Source: Arbacia lixula (taxonomy: Eukaryota; Echinodermata; Echinoidea; Arbacioida; Arbaciidae). From it: 64,000 nucleotides of DNA. The notes below the pieces were generated by a model. It made no database searches. It was not told the DNA's origin and worked only from the letters and a program-made list of their open reading frames with translations. Below are positions 23,531-32,100 of the stretch, piece after piece; within the stretch, counting starts at the first letter, position 1; every line of letters begins with the position of its first letter. The DNA is taken from contig OZ022595.1 of NCBI GenBank assembly GCA_963669155.1, forward strand, positions 4,562,642 through 4,626,641, written 5' to 3'. The translations under genes and the position numbers were made by a program.

Positions 23531-24840
23531 ATTCAAGTCCACATCGCCTGCTAGCTGCTGGCAATGTGAGGAAGTTAATGGCACATGGAGCCCTCCATCT
23601 TGAGAGTGGATGTGGGTGTCTTTTGTCTTTGAATAGAGACAGTATGCTGAAAGGGAGCAATCGCAATATCCCTGATCACCTAGGAATAGGGATGGTGTTG
23701 AAGGTGTGGGGATGGGGTATGGTGAAGGGTGTGGGGAGGGGGGGGGGGGGTAGGGGGAAGGGAGATAGGAACAGGTATAAAAAGGAAGAAGCTGGTTATG
23801 TGAAGATGGGGAAGGGGAGAAGGAAAAGTAAAACATGCTGAGTGGGATTTATCTATTGATATCTGTGATCTAAAGAAGATTGTAAACTGTTTTGTTGATG
23901 CTAATAAATATCAAAAGATGTTTATTGTAATATTAATGCAATTTTCAATACAAGTAGATGTATTATATTTATTTGCCCTTGAGTGTGATGCTAAATAGTA
24001 AGTGTAAACTTTTTTTTTTTTTTATATATGCATGTTTTTATCTACCCAATTACATTTTTACAATCATATCACAATAATAAGATACGTACAAATCCTGTGA
24101 ATATGTGTAAGTTCACCTCAATAGAAATATAGAGATTAAACAAAATGTCAATTGGTTAATTATCGTGAGATGTAGATATCTTGCTGTCAATGTCAAATAA
24201 TGGTATAGAGTTCAAGGTCAGAGATAGAAATGCAGATCTATGCATTATGTTTCCATTGATGTGATGGCCATTTGTGTATTGCTTGGTTAGAAGAGGAATA
24301 GTCATTTCCAGCATTTCATCTTACATTCAATAACATTAAAGAGGTGCATTTTGTTCCTACAGTCTCCATATTACTCTTAGATGACTTCACTTATACAAGC
24401 ATGCATAGAGTGGATGAATGTAAGCCATCCTTGTACGAATGTATTGCTTATGGATCAGTGCTCGCCGAGTCAGAGCCACATTTACGATGAACAAAACGAC
24501 ACGAAAATGACCTTAGAAGAGCGTGATGCGTACATCCTGATAATACAGTAAGGAAAGCATGGAGGAATTGTAGGAGAAGAATGCCTGCATTCCCCCCCCC
24601 CCCCCCACATCCCCTGCTCGCATTGGTCCACTCCTTGCTTGCTGCATTGTGCGAGTGTACACTATACATGGATGTGTCACATTGACCAAACGATATGCAG
24701 ATATGCAGCGTGGTCGCATGCACCCGTGTCATTAGGTATTCGCCATGGCCTTGAGTTCCCTCACATATACACAGATACATACACATTCAGCCTGGCTCCC
24801 CTTGGCATGGAAGCACGCAGGTCGGCTCTGTCGTGTGGAG
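23531..24840. other. Background with G13, C15 and a higher-GC patch
   Basis: Runs of 13 G (23738-23750) and 15 C (24592-24606) sit in otherwise ordinary sequence. The part from about 24460 to 24840 has more CpG and high complexity. Frames of up to 130 codons cross the homopolymers and have no domain. Confidence 0.4.
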
Positions 24841-25012
24841 AATGGTGTGGAGAGGAGTGAGTGATGGAGAGAAATGAGGAGGGAGAGGGCGATTGATGCA
24901 GAAGGAAGGGAGGAAATGGGGAAGGGCAGGAAAGATAAAGATGTAGGAGTGACTTAATGGGAAGAAGATGGGAGTTTAAAGTTGTTGGGAAGGAAGGGGA
25001 GAAAGACAGGGA

Positions 25013-25078
<66 letters not shown>

Positions 25079-25320
25079 GTTGGAAGGAAGGGACAGAGAG
25101 TCAGAGTGACATGGATAGAGAAAGGGTGTGTGTGTGTGTGAGAGAGAGAGACAGAGACAGAGACAGAGACAGAGACAGAGACAGAGACAGAGACAGAGAA
25201 GGAAGGAGAGTGGAGGATAATGAGCCATACCTGGGCAGTAATAAAGAGGACATTATAGGAATAAAGATAGAGACATAGAAAGAATGACAACCGAGGCAGG
25301 AAATATGTCTCAGAGTGAGA
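24841..25320. repeat. GA-rich region with (GA)n, (GT)n and (GACAGA)n
   Basis: (GA)n at about 25014-25074, a short (GT)n at about 25127-25140, then eight or so tandem 'agacag' hexamers at about 25150-25198. Frames up to 155 codons on the minus strand (Ser/Leu) and plus strand (Arg-Glu, Arg-Asp) are low-complexity translations. Confidence 0.9.
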
Positions 25321-25600
25321 GAAGGGCACAAGGCATGATAATGTTGCAAGGTAATGTTGCCCAAAGCTGATGTAGTATCAATAATGCTGGATATTCCAAT
25401 TGTAGTTCTTCTCAGCTATATATACACCCTGAGCGTGATAGCTATTGGGCACAGGTTATTTAAAAAATATAGATACCAATGTCTCATCAAATAAAGTACT
25501 GTGCAAATTCTCTAAATATATGAGAGAATCTATGCTGAATGTTGGAAGGGAGATGTACAGCGAGCGGGTGCTTTGCAGCGTGCTCTTATCATAATACTAG

Positions 25601-25895
25601 TGTAAGATGTCTGCACTGTGGTGATGTTTAATGTTTATTAAATGGGTAGCGTGGTCTTTCAGTGAGACTCTTAACTAATACAGATGATGAAGACGACGAT
25701 ATAGATGTAGGCCGAGACGATGAATATACAAGTTCACGATCCTTTATTCTACGAATCTAGTTGATGTACATCTGGAACAGTCATATCGCTGGTACACAAT
25801 GACAAAGTAATATAGCTGCACTCAGCAGCTATATTGTAAGTTGTGATATGACACATCAAGTAAGCTGCAGTGTCATGGGTGTAATCGTTATGCTA

Positions 25896-25927
<32 letters not shown>

Positions 25928-26343
25928 ATCCGTACAATATATAACAAAGGAGTAGCTGTGTTATACTAACTATGATGATGCTGTGGTCCCTCTTTAAAAT
26001 AGCACTTAAAACCTGCATGAGGCGGCTATAGAGAGATGCGTCTATACCTGATGGTGGTATAGAAGCAGAGTCCTTTATTCTGGACTGGGTGTTGAGTTTA
26101 TACCAGGGAGGAATATAGTATCTATTGATAGAAAGGGAGTATTGTTTATAAGGAGCTAACCACAGAGGAAAGATAACCACTACGGAGGAGAGAGCGGGAG
26201 AGAGGATGAGAGTGAAACAGAGAGAGAAAGAGTATGGTTATTCTCTCCTTGGCTTAATGGCCTGACCGGTGATAACCTGTGTGACTCATGACTTGTATGA
26301 TCTTACAAAGTAAGGATTGTTTGGGAAGAATTTGGTTCTGACA
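25601..26343 (-). repeat. 3' LTR (743 bp)
   Basis: Same sequence as 29611-30353. In element orientation it has TATAAAC at 26102-26096, AATAAA at 26079-26074 and a second AATAAA at 25748-25743. The last lies about 145 bp from the LTR end and is the better poly(A) signal for the genomic transcript. An 11-bp hairpin lies at 25809-25835 and a (TAG)n stretch at about 25896-25928. The 95-codon frame in the LTR ends in poly-Leu encoded by that microsatellite and is not credible as a gene. Confidence 0.95.
25809..25835. repeat. LTR hairpin, 11-bp arms
   Basis: AATATAGCTGC (25809-25819) and GCAGCTATATT (25825-25835) are perfect inverted repeats around ACTCA. The same hairpin is in the other LTR at 29819-29845. 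In the 3' LTR it lies upstream of the distal AATAAA on the RNA, so it could fold in the R/U5 part of the transcript. Confidence 0.75.
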
Positions 26344-27287
26344 TTCGTCCCATCTTTCCAAAAGAGACGTCCTCGTCTCAACAAATAAACTGCATGAGAA
26401 AATTTAGAATTAAGTAATACCCTTGAAACATTGAAAATGAAGTAGGGCAAAGGGTTGAGGTTACCACACAACGAATCACCTTAAACTATTTAAACTATAC
26501 GTTTCATATGACAGAGCCAAATACAGTGAGGAAAATGCACATGATGCGAAGTGTCATGAAATATCCGAAAATAATGTAACAAATCAATTATATGAGAATA
26601 GAGTGAGCATATCCACAACTACAATGCAAAACCAGTAACATACTCTTAGAATGAGGTACATGTATGATAATACCGACAGTGGTATACTGGCAAAGATTAA
26701 TTTATAACAGAAATGCTAACAAATTCCAATGCAAAACTGCTGAAATGCATGGGTCAAACACGACAAAATAATTTGCAACAGACATAATAAGGAATAATAA
26801 TAATAATAAAAATAATAAAGAAATATAAAGCAAAATGACGAATGAATCGTGAACTCTAGGCTACTACAAACAAATCATTGATATTTCGACTTAATCGAAA
26901 CAGCTAAAAAACTGGAAGTATTGACAACAAACTATCGATGACAACCCAACATAATGTTCATGAAATGAATATATGTACTAAACCCAGAACACTTGACTGT
27001 AACAGCAAATTGTAACATCAAACATGAGATAAGAGAAAAACATACGATCAAAGTGGTACCAAATTTAATGATAGTATTGATGTGGGCTTACAAAAAGATC
27101 ACATGATAAACCAAATTATGGGTATACACGGCATTATTGATAATCTTTACAAATAAATGATATTGTGATTACACTTAACGTGATGAAACGATTCCAGTGC
27201 TTCTTCCGATAAAAGAGAAAGAAAGAATAAGGAAAGAAAAATGCATATGGAAAGGAAAATGAGGAAGCGAGAAAGGTCAAAGTCACC
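26344..27287 (-). other. 3' region of the LTR element with weak polypurine tract
   Basis: About 940 bp of AT-rich sequence lie between the ORF2 stop and the 3' LTR, with no convincing ORF and no envelope-like frame. In element orientation the last 16 bases before the LTR are GGAAAGATGGGACGAA, which is 13/16 purine and the only candidate polypurine tract for plus-strand priming. It is less pure than usual. Confidence 0.55.
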
Positions 27288-28520
27288 TTACACATTATGG
27301 AATCCGTAATAATCAGGTGGACGAGTGACACGTCCACTCCGTGTACGGCCGCGGGGTTTATGGTTTCGGGCATGGGCGTCATGCGAGGGGGTGGGAGGGA
27401 GAGGAGGTGTGGCTGGACGAGCAGGTGGGGTCGGGTCGAGATCATGATCAGGAAGTGGGGAAGGTGGGTGGGGTGAAGACCAGATGAAGGAAGGTAGGAT
27501 GGTATGAGATCGTACCGTATGAGTAGTGTCAGGGGGAGGTTGATTGTCGGGAGAAGGGGTGGTAGTCTGATGAAAGGTGAATGCGGCGGTACAGTGAGAA
27601 TCGCGGGCGGAAGCTGCGCGATTGGTCACACGTTCGACTGCGCGATCGATGCGGACAAGGAGATCGCAAGCGAAACGATCGTAATCGGGCCGTGAGGGTT
27701 GTCGTCGTGCTTGGCACAGTCCACACATTAGACAGAATTCTTTGATGTGGCCATGCATGCCTTGCCAGAAGCAGAGCTTTTCTGCTTTCTGTATGGTCTT
27801 GGCAGCTCCATAGTGACCTGCGAATGGAGAGCCGTGCAAAATAGCGACGACTTCCGGGGTCAGAGATGCGGGAATGACAACCTGGTACACACAACAATCA
27901 CGAGAGAACTTCTTTATTCGATAGAGAAGACCATCGCGAATAACTAAGCTACTCTTCATGTTGTAGAATTTGCGTACCGAGATGTCATACTCGGAGATGA
28001 TGGTGGATTTGGGTGGAAAATTACCACTCCGAATCCACGACATCACCTCACGGAGAACAGGGTCTTGGTGCTGAGCCTGATGGAGACGATGTCCACTATC
28101 CAATATGGATGCATGGAAACAGTCTTCATCAGCAGGAGGGTCACCAACAGGGTGAATAACCCAAGGAGGAATGGTAGGATGAGAAGAATGTGTAGCATCA
28201 GGAGAAAAGGATGAATAAAGCTCGGGGTTTGAATGGTCAACAAAACCATGGTCATGATCAGAATTGCATGAAATCTCAGATGGGATGTCGACAGTGTCGA
28301 TGGAAGAACGAGAAAGAGTAGGCTTGCGACAAGGAGAAGGTGGAGGAGATGGAGGGAAGGAGGGAAGGTCATCAGTACTTGTGTGAGCATCGGTAAATGG
28401 TAAGGTAAACGGTTTCAAAATAGAACGGGGCTTTTTCAGAATCGAACGAGGGGAGCGGGGAGGGGTGGGTCGAGTTGAACGGGAATATGCTGATAGATGA
28501 CCCGTACTATCAGCTAACAT
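27288..28520 (-). CDS. ORF2: Pol remnant with integrase HHCC zinc finger (410 aa)
   Basis: Second ORF, in the -1 frame relative to ORF1. Residues 1-125 are Pro/Ser-rich without a domain. Residues about 146-225 match the linker that joins RNase H to integrase in Ty3/gypsy Pol (QDPVLREVMSWI, then SLVIRDGLLYR, then VVIPASLTPEVVAILH). Residues 229-269 form the integrase zinc finger: His229, His236, Cys266 and Cys269, spaced H-x6-H-x29-C-x2-C with the typical GHYGAAKT and FWQGM. After residue about 280 the DDE catalytic core is missing. The protein passes into a Pro/His/Thr-rich region and ends with RTRSGRVTRPPDYYG, the kind of basic tail seen at the end of gypsy Pol. A full Pol exceeds 1000 aa, so large in-frame deletions are implied. 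It is probably made by frameshifting as a 575-aa fusion rather than from its own ATG. Zinc and nucleic-acid binding are plausible, but integrase activity is not. Confidence 0.85.
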   Translation of the reverse strand: MLADSTGHLSAYSRSTRPTPPRSPRSILKKPRSILKPFTLPFTDAHTSTDDLPSFPPSPPPSPCRKPTLSRSSIDTVDIPSEISCNSDHDHGFVDHSNPELYSSFSPDATHSSHPTIPPWVIHPVGDPPADEDCFHASILDSGHRLHQAQHQDPVLREVMSWIRSGNFPPKSTIISEYDISVRKFYNMKSSLVIRDGLLYRIKKFSRDCCVYQVVIPASLTPEVVAILHGSPFAGHYGAAKTIQKAEKLCFWQGMHGHIKEFCLMCGLCQARRQPSRPDYDRFACDLLVRIDRAVERVTNRAASARDSHCTAAFTFHQTTTPSPDNQPPPDTTHTVRSHTILPSFIWSSPHPPSPLPDHDLDPTPPARPATPPLPPTPSHDAHARNHKPRGRTRSGRVTRPPDYYGFHNV

Positions 28521-28529
28521 TCGTTTCCC
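28479..28529 (-). promoter_or_regulatory. Programmed -1 frameshift signal (slippery site plus pseudoknot)
   Basis: On the minus strand GGGAAAC (28529-28523) lies in ORF1 phase as G GGA AAC, a canonical X XXY YYZ heptamer and the same one used by the gypsy-derived gene PEG10. An 8-nt spacer follows, holding most of the ORF1 stop. Then comes a perfect 8-bp stem, GCTGATAG (28514-28507) with CTATCAGC (28496-28489). Its 10-nt loop contains ACGGG (28505-28501), which pairs with CCCGT (28483-28479) to give an H-type pseudoknot with loops of 1, 4 and 5 nt. Slippage by -1 reads GGG AAA CGA ATG and enters ORF2 exactly. The sequence elements are directly visible. Activity is inferred. Confidence 0.85.
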
Positions 28530-29014
28530 GAGCGAGAGGGGGAGCGTGAATGATCACGACGCGAGGCGTAATCGCTGCGCGAATAACGGTCAGGGGAAGG
28601 GGACGACCTACGACGACGGGAGGATGAATATGGTGAGGGGGAACGACGACGCGAATGAGACCTGGTGTCATCACGTTCGTAATCCCTATCAAAATCTCTC
28701 TCACTGCGGCGAGGAGAATATTGACGGTCACGTGTCCGTCTGTCATAGTCATATCGGTCATAGTCACGTCGGTAGTAAGGAGGGGAGGGAGACCTTGATC
28801 GACAATAAGAATCATCACGTGAATGACGGGAAAGATTGTCAAGTCTGGTGTCAATCACAGCAAGTGACTGCGAGATTGCAACAAGTGTAGCATGCTGATT
28901 CTCGGCTTCAGCCACTGGTCGTGTTGGGGGCAACGAGTAATCACACTGGTCTAGCATGGTGACATAAGGAGAAATAGCATTAGAAGGAAATGAAAGATTT
29001 ATCGGAGAGCACAC
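28514..29014 (-). CDS. ORF1: arginine/serine-rich Gag-like protein (166 aa)
   Basis: First ORF of the LTR element, presumably the Gag-position product that would coat the element RNA. Residues 39-62 form a short hydrophobic heptad-like stretch (LVAISQSLAVIDTRL). Residues 64-163 are almost entirely Arg, Ser, Asp, Tyr and Pro with repeated RSRSPSP, RRSPSPYSSS and DRD/DRYD units, like the RS domain of SR splicing proteins. There is no CCHC zinc knuckle and too little length for a normal capsid domain, so the Gag is either strongly reduced or replaced. ATG at 29014 is the first of the frame, and a second ATG at codon 20 is a possible alternative start. The frame ends at TAG 28516-28514, overlapping the ORF2 ATG. 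Codons 162-164 (TCG GGA AAC) contain the slippery site that would extend it into ORF2. Its function as an RNA-binding Gag is inferred from position and composition. Confidence 0.75.
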   Translation of the reverse strand: MCSPINLSFPSNAISPYVTMLDQCDYSLPPTRPVAEAENQHATLVAISQSLAVIDTRLDNLSRHSRDDSYCRSRSPSPPYYRRDYDRYDYDRRTRDRQYSPRRSERDFDRDYERDDTRSHSRRRSPSPYSSSRRRRSSPSPDRYSRSDYASRRDHSRSPSRSGNEC

Positions 29015-29591
29015 ACTGTTGTCCTAGCACTAAATGCTAAAATCTTGTGACCAGCCTGAATGATATACACAAAACTATATTGCTCACAGCATGCATATAA
29101 TTGTATCAAAATCCAAACAGAAAAAAAATAAACATAACAAATGGAGATCTGAGAATAAAGAAGCTAAATCAATCAAAGCGTAAAAACTCACCAAAATGTT
29201 GAAGTGCATGAGGTGGTTGTAAACAAAATAAACTAATTAAGAATGATTACAGTCAAAAATTTCAGTTCTTTCCAGGACTTGGGCAGGCAGGAACGGGGCA
29301 GGGCGACAGGAAAAAGATGTTGGGGCTTGATGATACGTAGGCGACATCGACTGCGATGACGGTTGATGAAGAGGAAGAGGAAGTGGAGATGGGCCGATGA
29401 GGCAGCACTGCACGAGCAGGAGGATAGGAACGCCAGGAGGATGACACAGGAGTAGGAGCAAAGGTGATGAGAATAAACGGTGACAAATCCAGCGCCAGCC
29501 AGTTGACCAGAACGATGAAGAAATAAAGTTGAAGACCAGCGGAAAAATCGAGGCGGATGTAGAAGGAATGCAAGCGGCAACGATGACTCCG
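29015..29591 (-). other. 5' leader of the LTR element
   Basis: About 580 bp lie between the primer-binding site and ORF1. Three frames of 103-129 codons are open across 29626-29233, giving Ser/Leu/Pro-rich translations with no domain. They overlap one another and are taken as non-coding. A packaging signal would be expected here, but none can be pinpointed. Confidence 0.5.
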
Positions 29592-29609
29592 ATCCCACCG
29601 CTGCCACCA
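29592..29609 (-). promoter_or_regulatory. Primer-binding site for tRNA-Leu
   Basis: On the plus strand these 18 bases are ATCCCACCGCTGCCACCA, which is the 3' end expected of a eukaryotic tRNA-Leu of the AAG/TAG type including its CCA tail. The minus strand is therefore complementary to that tRNA, beginning TGGTGGCAGCGG. One base (29610) separates it from the 5' LTR. Minus-strand DNA synthesis would start here. The tRNA identity is from my knowledge of tRNA-Leu acceptor and T-arm sequence. Confidence 0.85.
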
Positions 29610-29610
29610 C

Positions 29611-29905
29611 TGTAAGATGTCTGCACTGTGGTGATGTTTAATGTTTATTAAATGGGTAGCGTGGTCTTTCAGTGAGACTCTTAACTAATACAGATGATGA
29701 AGACGACGATATAGATGTAGGCCGAGACGATGAATATACAAGTTCACGATCCTTTATTCTACGAATCTAGTTGATGTACATCTGGAACAGTCATATCGCT
29801 GGTACACAATGACAAAGTAATATAGCTGCACTCAGCAGCTATATTGTAAGTTGTGATATGACACATCAAGTAAGCTGCAGTGTCATGGGTGTAATCGTTA
29901 TGCTA

Positions 29906-29937
<32 letters not shown>

Positions 29938-30353
29938 ATCCGTACAATATATAACAAAGGAGTAGCTGTGTTATACTAACTATGATGATGCTGTGGTCCC
30001 TCTTTAAAATAGCACTTAAAACCTGCATGAGGCGGCTATAGAGAGATGCGTCTATACCTGATGGTGGTATAGAAGCAGAGTCCTTTATTCTGGACTGGGT
30101 GTTGAGTTTATACCAGGGAGGAATATAGTATCTATTGATAGAAAGGGAGTATTGTTTATAAGGAGCTAACCACAGAGGAAAGATAACCACTACGGAGGAG
30201 AGAGCGGGAGAGAGGATGAGAGTGAAACAGAGAGAGAAAGAGTATGGTTATTCTCTCCTTGGCTTAATGGCCTGACCGGTGATAACCTGTGTGACTCATG
30301 ACTTGTATGATCTTACAAAGTAAGGATTGTTTGGGAAGAATTTGGTTCTGACA
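29611..30353 (-). repeat. 5' LTR (743 bp)
   Basis: Promoter-bearing copy for the minus-strand transcript. TATA-like sequences lie at 30161-30154 (TTATAAAC) and 30112-30106 (TATAAAC), about 190-250 bp into the LTR. That position would leave a U3 of roughly 220-280 bp. The promoter assignment is inferred from the motifs only. Confidence 0.95.
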
Positions 30354-30357
30354 CTAG

Positions 30358-30674
30358 CACGGATGGACGGACGGGGGCCCCACAATGACACAGCCTGGCC
30401 CAGGGCAAATGTGTTCACAAATTTCCAAATTATTGGAATAGAAGGAGGCCCTCTATCTCAGACTTCCTCTCTCTGTTTTCCATTTTTAGATTTCTTTGTC
30501 TTCGATTCCCCTCTATTTCTCTCCTTCTGTATAATCTATCTCTCTCTTCTCTATATTTATCTCTCTCGTTTTCTCCCTTCTTTTGGTCTTTCTCTGTATC
30601 TTCCTCACTTTGCCCCTCTGTCTCTCTGTCTGCCTGTCTCTCTATCTATATATCTATCTCCAACTCTCTCTCTC

Positions 30675-30729
<55 letters not shown>

Positions 30730-31015
30730 CTATGTCTTTGTCTCTTTTCTTTTTGCCTCTTTCCTATTTTGTCATCTCCCTCTGTCTTGTTCTTCTTGCC
30801 CCCCTACTTCCTCCTCTTTTTCTATCTCATTCTCTTTCTCTGTCTCTGTCTCTCAAAACTGTTTATCTCTTGTCCCCTTTCTCTCCTCCTCCTGCTCCTC
30901 TCTTCTCTTCATCTTGTCTCTCCCTGTCTCCCTTCCCTACATATTCATGTGACACACATTCTCATCCTTCTCTTTATGTTTCTTCCTGTCTCTCTCCCTC
31001 ACGCATTCACATGAT
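30358..31015. repeat. CT-rich tract with (CT)n(TA)n
   Basis: After a short unique stretch, pyrimidine-rich sequence from about 30440 includes (CT)n at 30667-30711 followed directly by (TA)n at 30712-30729. The 246- and 143-codon frames crossing it are low-complexity translations and are rejected as genes. Confidence 0.9.
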
Positions 31016-31640
31016 ATGTCCATGCGCCCGCAGTCGGTACAAAATGTGCTATGGGATTAAAAGGTGACAAAAATGTAGATATCCCCCGTTGCATGCTAGC
31101 GCACAGTGCGCCAGTATCGGTAGACTATGGTACAGTTAGAAAGCATCAAGACAAATCCAAGTATGCCCGCCCCCCCTCCCCTGCCCACGAAAAAGAACAG
31201 AAGCGGAAAGAAAATATGATTTTGGAGCATAAAGATGAGGGAATGAATAGGAATAGTGGAGTGGTTTATAGGTGGCACAATGGTAGCCGCAGGGAATTTG
31301 TTTTCTCGGAGATGAAAAGTCCTTGATCCTCAGTGTCTGAGCAATGAGCCGTGCGCTTGATTATTGAGATTCTTTTGTGGTGCTGTCTGTAATTGGGGGA
31401 TGTATGTTTGTCTGTGTTTACCCGATTCCCGCCTCTTAAGTCCTAGTCTCCCCGTCACCCTTATATATAGAAAGACAGTATACGAGGCTGTCTGTGATAG
31501 GCCCGCTGTGTCTCTCCCTTGTATGCGCAAAGTCACATTCATGTGTAGGGGAGGGGGAGGGGAAATATGAACACATAAAACAAAGATTCACATGGCAACA
31601 AAATAAGCAATATTAAGAGGGTGGCAACCAATGGGGTTCT
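31016..31640. other. Unassigned sequence
   Basis: Moderate complexity. A 91-codon plus frame at 31051-31326 (Lys/Glu-rich) has no recognisable domain and no start or splice context. Confidence 0.35.
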
Positions 31641-32100
31641 TCTCTGCATGGCTGCAGTCGTCGTCTCAGCAGGAATCCCGATGTCAAAAGAAAATGCTCG
31701 GAGATGCTGACGTCTGAACGCCTAGCTTCAGTTCGTCGTCTCCCCGCCAAACAAAAGATAGTACGTTGACTCGAAACTTTTCAATTTTGCCCCCCTATAT
31801 TTGCCACAGCTTACCTTAAAACAGCACAATGTGATCTATTAAAGTAGAAACGAGAGAACAGATAGGGAATATTAAGCGGGAGCAGCTGTGCGATAACTGT
31901 GGCTTCCGTTAGGAATCTATGGTGATCGGGCAGAGATGTGTGAAGGGTTAATAACCTGGATCCGCGGAGCTGGCGTCGGGGAAAGACGCAGCCGTTCCGT
32001 GCGTCGATATTGGAAGAATGGCGGAAATCGGCACGAGTGCACGAGAGAGAGACCAGATTTGCCATGCCACACCTGTGTGCGTGGTCTACCTCCAGCGAGA
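31641..32100. other. Higher-GC patch, candidate regulatory
   Basis: CpG-containing sequence of high complexity with sites such as CACCTG (E-box, near 32069) and 'gcgtggtc' (Gli-like half-site, near 32079). It stands out from its AT-rich and microsatellite surroundings. The regulatory role is inference. Confidence 0.3.

Larger units (their letters stand above)
25597..30357 (-). mobile_element. Non-autonomous Ty3/gypsy-like LTR retrotransposon, complete insertion
   Basis: The element spans 25601-30353 (4753 bp) and is transcribed on the minus strand. Its two 743-bp direct LTRs start TGTCAGAACC and end CATCTTACA in element orientation. They are followed internally by a tRNA-Leu primer-binding site (29592-29609). 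CTAG directly outside both ends (25597-25600, 30354-30357) is a 4-bp target-site duplication. I compared the two LTR copies along their length and saw no difference, which points to a very recent insertion. The 3267-bp interior has a 5' leader of about 600 bp, ORF1 (29014-28514), ORF2 (28520-27288) and an AT-rich 3' region of about 940 bp. Protease, RT, RNase H and the integrase core are missing, so mobility would depend on proteins from a full relative. The Ty3/gypsy assignment rests on the integrase HHCC finger, the linker upstream of it and the C-terminal tail. Confidence 0.93.

Noticed and set aside
24761-25329. 155- and 117-codon minus-strand frames
   Set aside because: They consist of (GA)n and (GACAGA)n translated as Ser-Leu and Ser-Val repeats.
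25893-26180. 95-codon frame in each LTR
   Set aside because: It ends in poly-Leu from the (TAG)n tract and overlaps likely promoter and poly(A) signals. Its two identical copies reflect LTR identity, not gene duplication.
27288-28520. ORF2 as an active integrase
   Set aside because: The DDE catalytic core is absent. Only the zinc finger, upstream linker and tail remain.
28546-28890. Plus-strand 114-codon frame inside the LTR element
   Set aside because: It is the antisense shadow of the RS-rich ORF1, whose repeated codons keep the opposite strand open.
25596-30357. Five-base target duplication ACTAG
   Set aside because: The A at 30353 is the last base of the LTR, since the other LTR also has it, so only CTAG (4 bp) is a true duplication.
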